Below are positions 1 to 12,300 of a stretch of 64,000 nt of DNA, one piece after another. Position numbers and translations under genes: made by a program. Origin of the DNA: Toxoplasma gondii ME49 (lineage: Eukaryota > Apicomplexa > Conoidasida > Eucoccidiorida > Sarcocystidae); contig NC_031476.1 in NCBI RefSeq assembly GCF_000006565.2, positions 6,480,400-6,544,399 on the forward strand, in the 5' to 3' direction. Below the pieces are notes generated by a model, which made no database searches, had not been told where the DNA came from, and saw only the letters and a list, made by a program, of their open reading frames with translations. Position 1 is the stretch's first letter. Each line of letters starts with the position of its first letter.

Positions 1-3000
1 AGAGTGCGTCCACTTCCATGACGCCGGGCAGAAAGAGTGGAAGAAGAGACGGCTTCACAGTGCGGCACATCCCCGCCGTCTCATCCATTCCAGAAACCGG
101 TTTCAGGCAGTTGCGCGCCGGTTTTGCTGAAAACGCATTTGGAGTGGTCTGTATACGACGGTGTGCTCGACCCTTGTTCTCGCTTTGACGCGATTGAATC
201 ACTCGGCACACTTCCGGAACTGCCACAGGACAACCAGCAGAGGACCCGACGAAACAGTGGCTCATTGCCGCTGGCTGGTCGGGTGTGCATCCGAAGTGGG
301 CTGCTCTCGCACTCTGAAAAACACTCATTCAGCCCCAGGTGGCGCAATGGTGGTGGCGAAGAGTGTCTGACCCCCAGGGAAGGTGGGGGGAGCAAACTGG
401 CAGTCCGGGCGCTCTCTCAACCCGAATCATCGAAGAAAACTGGTTAGATGCGTTGGAAAACAGAAAATTTCTCCTTGGTATACCCTGCGACGTCGTCCTC
501 GGGTTCTAGGGCAGGAGACGCGAACAGAGACGCCTTTGTTCGCAGATAAGCGACCAGAAGAAACGGGACTACCGCCTACCCTCCATGTGACAAGCTCGGT
601 GCCACAGTGTTACGCAATGATCGGGCGCAACACCCTCGAAGCAGAACGGCCATGTGCCACGCAAAAGCATTCGCTTGTTACTCGCACTCCGCCCCAAACA
701 GCCTCGTCCCGCACGCTGCAACCCCGAAGGCAAAAGCGCAATGAGAAAGAGACAGTGACGGTCAGGCGCCGACGAATTTTACCCCGCGGACTGCATTAGC
801 CTGTGCGCCTGTCCATTCAACGGTGTGGTGACGCACGGCGTTCGAAACGGGGCTGCGAATCTCTCGACAACAACACAAGTGCTTCGTTGCCCAATAAAAA
901 TTAAAAAAGACTCTGACTGCGTCCCCCGGGATGATGTTCGGCCGGTGCGAGTTCGGAGGAGATGAACGCGGAAAGGCTGTTGTTCGCCATAGGTCTCTGC
1001 GGGGCCGACTGACTTTTTTAACCATGCGTCTGCAAAACACACACTCTGACCACGTTTTTTTGAGGTTAGAGAGATCCGGGGCGACTGCTCTTTTTGAGTT
1101 AGTCTCTCCGATACACTAAGCGCTTGTCCGTTCGTATCGCTGCCTAAGCATCCCCCAGACTGGCGAAAAACGGAAAGCTTTCCACGGGAACTAAGAACGA
1201 AAACGGAAACTAAACCGCATGGTAACAGTTCGCCAGTGCACTCTTTCGGAAGCAAGAAGTCACGAGGGCCACCGGATACTTTGAAAGTCCCCCAGGGGAT
1301 TTGAAGCAGGAACATCAATCATGTCAGATAAAAGTGTACACACTGCGCTGGAGTGTAGTAGAAACTTTGTCAAATAAGGTGCCTCATCTGGCAGAGCGCC
1401 AATATGCCCGAGTGCTCTGCCGCCACATGGTTCCTTGGTGTGTTGGGAGATCTCTGAAGCGACATCAAAGAACGATTGAACGCCACTGTACTGGGCGGTA
1501 CGCAATTGACAGCGTCAGAAACACAATGCGTCTGCTCTTGTCTTAAACAGTCGTACGTTTTGAGGAGAAACTCGAGGACCGTCACCTCAACTGTTAGGAA
1601 CCAACACAGACCTGCGGAAGGCTGACGAAAGCAGGGCGACTCTTCTCGTACGTTGACCCCCGTTTTGCTTTTGTAGGAAGGTTTAAGGTGCTCTTTGGCT
1701 GGCTGACATACGCCTCTTGAGGCGGAATCCGTAGGCGACATGGCTCTCGTTGCTTGCTTCCCAATCACAGATTCCTATCATGGTTGCCATCAGTGATCAG
1801 ACCCGTTTCGGGGATACTAAAGAGGGGCTAAGGACGTTGTGGCAGTATGATACTTTGCACTCCTTGCTCGGTGTTACTCCTCTCGGCGAAGCCTACTCGG
1901 TGTGTTTCTCATTTACCTCGTGACGGGCAGCAAATTTTACCCAGAGGACAAAGTTGCAAAAGACTAGTCCAAGGAGAAAAACGTCAGCACGGTAGAACAC
2001 GTCGGTGTGCGCAGCAACTTTTGAAAAAATCCTACAAGTAAAAGATGTAGAGTGAGGGCTCCCGAATATATGCAAGTACACGGGCGCCGATTCTTCCCAT
2101 TTCCTCAGTTGTGCCACTGGCTGTCGCATGGAATCTCGATTGCAGTCACTGTTTCACTTCCATTCTTGAGTGTCGATCGCTCTTCGTCTATTTCAATCTT
2201 TATTTCCTCGTGGTTGCCGTCCATAATCCTCCTTTGCGTTTCTCTCCCTGAGTGGGCTTCTTTGACACCTCCCTTGTTCAAAGCGCATATTCTTGTTCCC
2301 ATCTCCCACCGTTGACTTCCGGCCTGTTGTTGTCTTCCCTCATCAGGATTTTTCAACCTCACGTAATATCCGTTCGGCAAGAAGCGACCCGAAGCGACTA
2401 ACGCTTCCCGGTGTCAGGAGAGCATACCCGTCTTTCCCTACCATCACTGCGCCTCAGTAACCGATTGCAAGTGTTGCTGAGGACTCAGCAAATGTGTCTG
2501 CGTGTGTTGTTGACGTAAGGCGAAAGAAATCTGTCTATGCCCCCGTTCTTGTCTGCTTTAACACATGGGGATCGAAGCGTCGGTGTGTCCTAATCGAACA
2601 AAACATGTGAAAGTGGGGGAAGCCTTAGACAGGACCGAGCGGATTTTCGTTTTCAGTAGGCAACAAAGCTTCCTTGCGAAAGCCAGGAACACACAGAAAC
2701 GAAAACTCCGTGTCAATTGGAAAAGTGGATAACTGGTGTTCCCGAAAGAAGTTCCCGGATGCTCATCCCACCGTCACACCGGACAACTTAGACAATCTAG
2801 CCGTTGGCACTTGTCACAACGAATCCCTCTGCGAAGACCGAAACAAAATAATCAAACGTCACGTTGAGTTGTTTCCAGTTCAGTGTCGTAAGGAGTACAT
2901 CCTTCACAGGACTGACTTAAAAAGCGTAAGAGGACCGATAAAAACTGAGGAGGAACAAAAAGGAAGGAATCATGACATCGGTGAAAAACAGCGAGGCTCT

Positions 3001-3266
3001 CTTGGGCGACGACACGAGAAACACTGACAGCTACCGAATGAACTGCAAACCACCGTTATAAATACTTCAACAACTCTCGTGTTCAAAACAGAATTACTCG
3101 TGCCAGAACGACTAGTGATTTCTTCAGTCCATGGCAAGCTGCACTGTAGACACATAACCACGCATTCATTTATGCCCGTAAAACGAGAATGAGACGGTTT
3201 GTGCCAGATAACATGGACACCAAACACCTTGCCCTCAGCCTCCGGCGTACTAAGGATGCTCCCCTC
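1..3266. other. Flank downstream of TRRAP, no gene recognised
   Basis: About 3.3 kb of lower-GC sequence. Open frames are all under 140 codons, overlap one another on both strands and show no domain, repeat or codon pattern like the flanking genes. It should hold the TRRAP 3' UTR next to 3266 and perhaps the end of a neighbour to the left. I see no tRNA cloverleaf and no long repeat. Confidence 0.6.
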
Positions 3267-3368
3267 TCAAAACCATGCCTGCCACGTAGGTTTCATCATC
3301 GCCAGGAACTCCTTCTTTGTGGCAATGCTCAGGAGAATCATCACGTGGTGATTTACAGGTGGGTCCTC
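3267..3368 (-). other. TRRAP: TRRAP exon 25: FATC domain and stop codon
   Basis: A 102-nt terminal exon of 33 residues plus TGA, joined phase 0 to 0 across a 326-bp intron. The upstream donor is CGG then GTAAGG (3694-3689) and the acceptor is CATGTCTTCAG (ends 3369). It encodes VMILLSIATKKEFLAMMKP followed by TWQAWF, the FATC signature of PIKK proteins (Leu/Ile-rich helix, then Met, aromatic W-x-x-W-F at the end). FATC domains are essential for PIKK folding and for Tra1 function in yeast. Without this exon the open frame would read on into intron and end in an unrelated HSMERGK tail. Confidence 0.9.
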
Positions 3369-6300
3369 CTGAAGACATGGACAAACAAAGTGGCACAGAA
3401 ATGAGCATGCGCACTACAAAAACATGAACACACAGAGATCACCATGAATACAACCAAAGACACGACTTTCTCCAGCTCTGACTGCACGCAAATACACACT
3501 CTTGTTTACTGCCTATCACCCGGCACCCCCACATACATATATACACAAACATACATACATATATACACATGCCTATATAAATGGGCAGAAACTGCGAAAG
3601 TATAGATATCTCTACAGGCACACTAAACATGTGCACATGCCATTTTAATGGTGTTTGTTTATTTCCCTCTTTCCATACTGTGGAGCGTCCTTACCCGGTC
3701 GCCGGCCTCGCCGGGTGCCAAGGCGCCAGTGGCCTTCTCTGCTGCGGCAGCTGGAGCGCTTTCGATTCGCTCGATGGCCTCGAGAATTTTCTTGGCATTT
3801 GCCTCGGACATTTCCTTTAGAGAGCGCGTAGGAAGGATTTGGTGGATCGGCGAGTTTCTGCCCTTTCCACTGGGTGCGCTGTGCTGGAGTTTTCGCTGGA
3901 TGTGAAAGGCCGTGATGTCGTCGCGAACGAAGAGACAGAGCGCACTCGACAGGTGGTCTTTGTACCGGCGGAGACAGCGAACGAAGGAGAAAATGACACT
4001 CGGGAGAACACCGAGGCGACCGAAGGGACCAATCAAACTCTCGATGTTCCTAGTGAGGCGGAAGGGAACGCGCTCGACAAAGTCCAGCGACAGGGTTGAT
4101 CCATTGTAGCACGGCTTCAGTTCGAGCTGCGACACGACACCTGTCTCGAGCGACAGGCGGATCTTGCTCGGGTTGATATCAGCCATCGAAAGAATGTAGT
4201 TCAGCAAGCCAAAGAGCCCGACGCTCTGCGTGAAGCGCTTTCTGAAGACGAACAGCTCGTCGTTGTTCGGAAGCAAATTCGCGACAAAGAGACGAAGGAC
4301 ATCGGAGGAAACGAGCTCGCACAAGTCGTCAAATGTTTCCTGCGCCGCCTGAATCTGACACGCGCGGTAGACATCGTTGTACCAAGCCGTCACGCGTTCG
4401 TCCTCTTGGTCTTCGTCCTTCTTCTCAGCCTTCACGTGCGTCTCGTCCAGCTTCTCCTCACTGCCATTGATCTTGACCTCGCCAGCCTCGGTCGTCGCCG
4501 CCGCCGCTGCAGCGCATGCGCTCGCCTCAGCCGATGTTTCTTCAGTCGCCTCTTTCCCCTTTTCTTCCGGAACCACGCGTTCCCCAGATGCTTCGTCTCT
4601 TCCCTCTCTGTCCCCCCTCACGTCGCTCTCGCCTTCGGTGGCGGCCGCCTCCTCGTCGTCCTCTGCTCTCTCGCTCTTCCCTCGGGCTCCCTCCTCCTCA
4701 GACGCCTCGATGTACTGCTGCAGACCCTTCGGAATGCTCGCGACCCCACGCCGTTTCAGCTCCTGCGCCTTCTCGAATAAAAGCCGATGGAGATGGAGCC
4801 GAATCAGCTGCCGGTGAAGCAAGACAGGAAGATCCGGGTCCACGAGACAGGTCTCAGATCCGCTCGCGGAAACTTCTTGCAGAATCTCCTGAAGGGTCAG
4901 CAAACTCGGCGGGTCCTCCATCAGCCGGCAGCGCGGGTGCACCGGGATCTGTGCATGTAGTGTGAAGGACAGACCTCGACCGCGGGTGTCCTTGAACCTA
5001 GAAACGCATCAGAAAAACAGACAAGACACTACGCTGTGGAAACGGCTGAGATTAATTAAAGAGGTAAAAACGAAAAACACGAGACGACGCAGGAACGGAG
5101 TCACGACGCAGTCGAAAACACGGCAGCACGATTCTTTGAAAACGCTGATCAAACACGAGAAAACGAAGAAAAAAGAAGAAAGTGCACTGGTATGCCTTCG
5201 CACACCTATTCCCTGTTGTACGGACTTGAATATTGCTGTCTAGCTTGTGAGGGAGGAGGAACAACTGAAAACTCGGAAAGTCGCGAAATCAGGACACCAT
5301 CAACAAGCGAGTCTGAAAGGAATACCCACAGTGTGATGGAGATACAGAGCTTCAGTCAACAAATCACGCCTGCAGTTTTGCATGATTGTTTCCTTCCTCC
5401 TTTCATCCCTTGCCTCTCTGCCCTCCCCTCGCGGATGCCTTGATTCGAATTCCTCTTTCAGCTTGTCTCGATTCTTGCACCCTTTATCCGTTTCGGTTTC
5501 CCCACGTTTCCGCCTTGTAACTCGCAGCGTACTTGAAGAGTAGCTGATTGATCAGCGACAAAAGTTGAAGAAGTCTCTGCTCAGTGCGTTGATGCTGCGT
5601 GCTGTATGGCTGGACCACAAAGTAGTAGGTGTTTCCATTGCTGCCGATGAATCCGAGTCTCTTAAGCGTGTAGTGCGAACGCGTGGACGTCGACGCCTCG
5701 CTAGCGAAGCCCTCAATGTAAACGGTCTGGGGTGAGGCGGCGCCTGCGGCAGCGAAGGCGTGCGGGACCAGAGACTGAGATCCTTCTTTTTGCGTTTCTG
5801 CCTTTCGGCTGCCCTCTTCGTCGCCCTGCATCAGAGCCGCGGCTGCGCCTCCGGCCCCGCTGCGCCCGCCCCTCGCGCTGTCGTCCGCGTCGCGCTTCTC
5901 GGCGGCCGAAGAACCTCGCCACGAAGACGAGACAGAGGAAGGAGCAGGCTTCGCGTGTGAATGCGTTGGGGGCAGGAGTCCGCCGATGGACCCATGGACG
6001 CCGACATCGAAGTCGGCACTCGCAGGGTCGCTGATCGACTTCCAGAGTTGCCCGGGTACCTCGAGGCGGACGTTGACCCGGAGAAAGAGGTCACACAGAG
6101 AGTAGGAAATGTCTTCGAGAGGCAGCGAAGAGCCACGCTGCAGCAGCTGAGTGCGCCGGCCGAGAAGATCTTTCCACTTCTTCAGCTTCACAATCACATC
6201 TGACAAGTCAATGGACGAAGACTCGAAGGTGAAATCTTTTTCAAAATGCGGCCACAGCGCCTCCATCACGCGCCGCGCCGCTTCGTCGTTCCCGCTGTTC

Positions 6301-9300
6301 CCCGGCGCAGATCGAGAGCTGCGACTTGACCCACTTGAACGCGTATCTGGTGCAGGGGCCCGAGAAGCTCCTTGACCGTAGCTGGAAGAAACATAGAGAG
6401 AGAAAAGAAAATGGAAGAGGCCTCAGCTCCCTTTTCTGGAATGTACCATGACGGATTCGAGACCTGTTTTTCCGTGTGTGTGTCACCGCGTCGTGTACAC
6501 GTTCTGGACCAACTAGGAATTGAGATAAATCCTGCGTGCGAGAAACGTATTCACTAAAAAAGGCCATAACTTGCTTTTCTGTAGTGGACATCGCATGAAC
6601 CAGAAGACAGAAAATATTCTCCGCAAAAACGAGCGCGTATGCAGCCCTCTCCTCCTGTGAATGCGTTTCTCCCACCCACTCGCGACGGTTCGTTCGCGAC
6701 ACCTCGAGCATTTCTCAGAGGGCCTGGAAGCACAGTGCGCTGAGTCTCCGATCACGAGATGTGCGGGTGTCTGTCAAGAGCTTTGCATCTGCTTCGCTCC
6801 CTGAGAACTTAGCATCGAACAAAAGAGTTCACTAGTTCACAAGGCGTAGTTGGAAAGAGGAGACCGCGTTCGTCCTTGGAAGAGATAACTTCCGGACAGC
6901 CAACAGAGACAGGTCCAGCGAGGACAATGTGCCTTTTCGAATGGGTATTTCCAAAGTCGACTTTACAGCGCCGCGGGGGAGGCTGCGCCGACCGCTTACC
7001 GAGCGCGGTATCTCGACAGGATGTTGACCTTGAGGAAGTGGGCGGCAACGGGAGGAAGCTTTGTGTGGGAGTGACTGATTTCGAGGCACTGCTGAAAGAG
7101 CGTCCGGACGGCACAGAGAATCTCGTCGACGGAAGAAGGCTTCGCCTGGGTGACGAACTCCTCCGCAAGGTGTTCGAGGGCTACGCACTGAGGAGTGAAG
7201 GTGGTTCGGAAGAGCGACATGAGACGCGAGAGGTAAAAGAGGGGCGTTGTGAGAGCCGAGGAGCCTGCAGACGACTGCTGAGCGTGGTACTCGCGTCTTT
7301 CCATGTACGCCGTTCGGACGTCGAAGTAGACTGCCTGTGGCAGCTGCAGCATCAGATGGTACAGAATTGCATCCATTTCGGGCGCCTCCTGAAAACAAAA
7401 AACAGGACACGGCACAGTCGCCGAGCCTCAGGTTGCAATGGGGTGACGGGGACAGTGCGTCACTCGTCGTAAAGCCTTCGGTTCGGTAGGCCCGAGTCTT
7501 CGAGTCGCTTTCTCGGCGCATGTCACTCTGCCGGACCTCTATGCAGGAGGAAGAACTCGACTCATCACATGCTGCGTTTATCTAAACTTTCGACACACTT
7601 CCGAAAATCCGGCTCCTGCCATATCGCCCGACGATTATTGACCCCTGACTAGCTGTACATCCCTCACCGCATAAACCGGAGAACTGCCTTGTGAAACAAC
7701 ATGCAAACAGCAGCTTCGTTATACCGGTTCAGATGCTGGGAGAGCATCTCGACCTGATTGAACCACTCTTTCACTGTTTCCTGCATTCTGGGAGCCATCT
7801 GTGTTGCTGACGCTTCGCGTCTCTAATCTTAAGGCCCGTCCCGAAACCTAGATTCACCTTAGAGCTTGATTTTTGAGTTAAAACGACCTCCGTCCTCCAG
7901 GTGATTACATGTCTCTCTCTAGTGTTTCGACAGACTTCAGAACCACCGTGTGCATTTGCTAGCGTTCGACTTCTAGGCAGAGAAGTGCCAGCGCTCTCTC
8001 CCAGTCCGGAGGCGTTCTCCTCGTTCTCTGTGGTCGAGTTCGACTGCATGTTCCCTCTTCTCTCGGGAAGCCGACAGCTGTCCCTCCGCCTCCGTCTCTG
8101 TTGCTCGTGTTTTCGGTTCTGACTTTCCACTTGTCACTTTCCCTCTGCTCACCGGCCGATCAAGACCACTGAGGAGCTGAGGCAGCCAAGGCAGGAAGCA
8201 CCGAATGGGGCAGTACGGCGCGAGTTGTCGGAAGGCCTTCGCGAGAGGCCTTCTCGGCCCTACATCGTAGGAGAGGAGCCAAAGAATCCGCGACAGATAG
8301 AGCCGCCCTTTCGCTGGCCTGGGAAGGACAGAAGCACAAAAACAAAAGCCGCTCCTCTGACTCTTCCTTGGCGCGCGCGGCTATCTACTCTCGCTTGTTA
8401 ACGTCGTACGCAGCAGTGTCGCCTCAACACATGAAACGCTTGAAGCGGCGCTTCGCATCATGAGCGCCCTCTTCACACCTAGTGTCTCCCCCGAGCGGGG
8501 CAGGGTCGACGTCGCTGCTTTTTCTCCAGTCCCTGCTTCTGTCTCGGGCCTCGCTGTCCTTCTGAGTGTGCGAGTCTGCGAGTGCGAACCCTCACCGGAG
8601 CTGAAGGTTCATGAGGAAGCCAACCATTGCAGACAAGAGGTATCTCACGAGAGTTTCCTCTTCCTCCTTTTTGTGCGTCTCGCATGCGTCACTGGACTCT
8701 CCCTCGGCTGCTTCGGCAGAAGCCGAGAGAGCGCTCAGGGTGGCGGGTCCGTTGTGTAGGAAAAACAGACTTTCGTTCATCTTCGCCCAAGTCAGCCAAG
8801 CCGCGCCGCACAGCGGCTGCACCGCAAGGGTGGACCGCAGGAGAGAGTCCGCTCCCGACAGCAGCTCTACGGGGAAAGAACAAATTTTGTGCCGACAGAT
8901 CCACGCGAAAGTGACTTCCAGAGGGGCGACCATGTGAAGGCGAGAGGCGATCGGATGAAGCGGGCGCACGCGAGCAGGGCGAGGACACACCAAAAGGCAA
9001 GAAAAACACACAACAAGTCCCAGCAGTCCCCCCACCAGAATTGGCAGTTCAATTCGAGTCGAGAAACATGCGAGAATGATAGTGAAGCGAGCACGGACAA
9101 ACCTGGAAAGAAACTCAGTCATCACAGCCATCACACACCGTCACGCCCAAAGGGTAACGAACTGAGAATCGCCTCGTCCCAGCCGAAAACTGAAATACAG
9201 ATTGTTGCACCTCAGAAATAGTCGGAAATGAACGACCACCTTGGTGCCATCGCGTAACGGTAGACCCAAGCTTGAAAGACGAAGAAAAACTCGAAACACG

Positions 9301-12300
9301 ACCTCCCAGGAAAAAGCACTCCATGAAAACCTGCGGAACGCAATGTCTAGTGTGTAACCGGCAGTCTCGCTTCAGTTGTTAACTGATTGGTATTACAAAC
9401 TGCCGGTGTCCACGAGTTTCGCCCAACTCAGCACGGCTTCCACGCTCACAGACGGCCAATCTCAAAAACACTGCAGAAGCGGAAACGTTTTCCTTTTCCT
9501 ACCTTCGCGACTGACGCCTTGGAAGGCATTAGGACGGTCCAAGGTGTAGAGTCGGAACATGAGAATCGCCTTGAGTCTGAGGAGCTGCAGCCGCTGGGCG
9601 TCGAGCTGCTGTTGTACATGGGGGTCGGCACAAAGCGCGACGGGGGAGGCAGCAGCGGACGAAACAGAGGAAGGTCCTGGAAAGTCGAAATCGAATGCAT
9701 TGAGCAGTTGAAGACCAGTGGCGTACTGCGCCGGGTCGCCTAGACACAGCTTCGCCTTCTCTGTCTGAAGGAAAAGAAAATGAATCAACACAAAAGCCGC
9801 AACAGTAAGGTGGGACTGCTTCGTCGACAGCCAAGGATTCTTTCGTGAGTCAGGGGCGGAGAAACACGCACAACAGAAAAAGATGAACTCCCGTCGGAAG
9901 CCGGAGCAAGGGACAGTGACACTGCTCAGCTTGCGAGCGAAGCAAGGACGGAACCCTGGAAACTCCAAAAAAATGCAGAGTTCTTTCAAATGCGCCCTGA
10001 AAAACGGGTCTCCCCATGTCACGCGGGTGCGCGTGTCGTCGAGGGAAAGCTGAGAAAACAATCGCGTTAGGCCGATTGCAGGAGTCACAATTCCCCACCA
10101 AAACAATTGGAGCAGCAATACAAAACGGTTCTGTCCCGATCGAAACCGACCTAACCAGGCGTCGCATTTTAAGCGTGCGACGGCACGCGAGGACGTCAAA
10201 AAAAAGACAAGCCGCTAGGCCTACAAAAATCCGACTCCACACCACCTCGAGAGCAGCAGGCGGTCCACACAGGCAACGAAACGGAAGCTTGTTCGACGCA
10301 AGGAACCGACAGAGAAACGGGGGACGTGGAACGGAGAACACCTTGAAGACTGCAACGCATGCGCACTGCCTGCCCAACTTCGAATTCCGTACCATCGCAA
10401 TGAAGGCTTCCGTCGCATACGCAGGGTTTTTCATGGCCGGCAGATTGTCCATTTTCATCAAGAGGGCGAGAGAGACTTCCCGGAGTCTATTGGGAGACCG
10501 AGCGATGGAGACGAACTTGAGCATGGTCCAGGGCATGTCCTGAACGTACGCAGGCCACGAGGTCTTCTGCGAAGGCGTGAGGACCGGCGAGGACGTGACG
10601 GTGGACTGGATGATGGAGAAAATAAAGTTTCGCCAGACAAACAAGTCGTTCCAGCTGTCGATCGAGTCCCAGGTATTCGGCAGCCGCTCGCGCCACGTGT
10701 TCAGCGTCGTCCGGGCCGCGGGGAACTCGCCTGACAGGGAGAGAATCAGCAGAGGAGAAAGACGCCAACGAAGCAGAGATGAAACGCCGTGCTAGGCGGG
10801 ACAAGGAACAAGAGGAAAACGGCGGGCGACGGAGAACAAAAAAATGAAACGAGGCAGCAGTGACAAGGAAGCAGCAGGAAGCCGCCTGACGAGGGGGGAA
10901 AACGTGGATCATAAGGCAAAAAGAGTCTTTTGACGGCGATAGCGAAGTCGAGTAGAGACAGCGAGAGGCCGAGGAAAGGGAAAACTGGGAGAAGGCGAAG
11001 AGCCGAGAGGTGCGAGAGTAGGAAGAAACCGGAGAGCGAAGCATTATGACGAAGACCCGAACGACGAAGCGCATGGTCAACGACACGACACGCACAGAGA
11101 AAACGAACAAAGCAGACAGGGAGCAACACCAGTCCTTCTTCAAACTCTCACCTCCCTTCTGGAGTCTTCGACTGAGATGGACGACCAGGTGGTAGCCCTC
11201 AAGGAGCTCCACATAGAGTTGGAACTGAACAAGGAGAGCGATATGGGCATCGGTGATCTGGGCGCACAAAGCAGAACACACACTGCCTCCTAGCGTAAAC
11301 AGAAAAACAACACCTCGCAGCCCGTAGATCTCCTGTTCGTGTAGGCGTACGAGCCCACCAGGCTCGTAACCAATTGAAGATCTTCGTTCCTGGCGGAATG
11401 GCAGTCAAACGTTTCATGGCTGAGTGGTAAGCTCGCGTTTCTACTCCGAGACCAGCAGTCACCATGTGGTGCGCCTTCGCTTTCGTCTCCAGTTCCCTTC
11501 CTACGCGTACTTCGCACTCAGGCAACCGGTGCCCCAGAGACGACGCGCGAGAGAACAGGTTCCACGTTCATCAGAGAAAAAAAGGAATCGAGTCTGTCGA
11601 CATGGAAGCCACCTACCACAGCAGGCAGTCGCCGCCACGACGAGAGCAGCAGACGCTGGCCTTCGCAGCAGCGCAGATCCATCTCGCGTAGCTTCTGCGT
11701 CTGCATCCACGGGGCGACCTCGCCGTCTTGCCTGCCTCGAGGGTAGACCACCTCGTGGAGCGCCTGGTAGGCCTGTAAAGCAAGAATCAGGAGACCTTCT
11801 GCGAATGGTCTTCACCTCCAGGAAGAAGGACGGAAAGGAAGAAGGACGGAAAGGAAGAACTCCGAAAAAACGGTTCGGCACCAAGCGGCGAGACTCGAGT
11901 CGTCTCGAACGGATGCCCCCTGTCGGACTGAACTGTGTGAGCGCAGAATCGTGACAAGCAAAGCGCGTTCGCGAGAGAGACAACACTTACCTGACACAGC
12001 TTTGTGTACGGGGTATGTACACCGTAGGCGTCAACCATGTGTTCAAGGAGGTCCCAGTTTTGAAGTTTGGAAGCGCAGTCGAGACCCAGTTGGGATTCGG
12101 AGCCGAGACTTGACGCGTACTCGTTGAGAGAGTTCCACTGATTCAGATGCTTCGTCGTCGCCAGCCAGCACACATTCCACCAGAATACTTCTTCTTTCTG
12201 TTCTTCGTCTTCCACGTCTGCACGCTGAGAATGGCCAAGGCACGGAGGGAACACACCGGACACAAAAATGCATGCGCATCACGCATGATGGCCTAAGAAG

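Noticed and set aside
3659..3694. HSMERGK ending as the TRRAP C-terminus
   Set aside because: It lies beyond a strong GTAAGG donor, and a proper FATC exon follows in phase.
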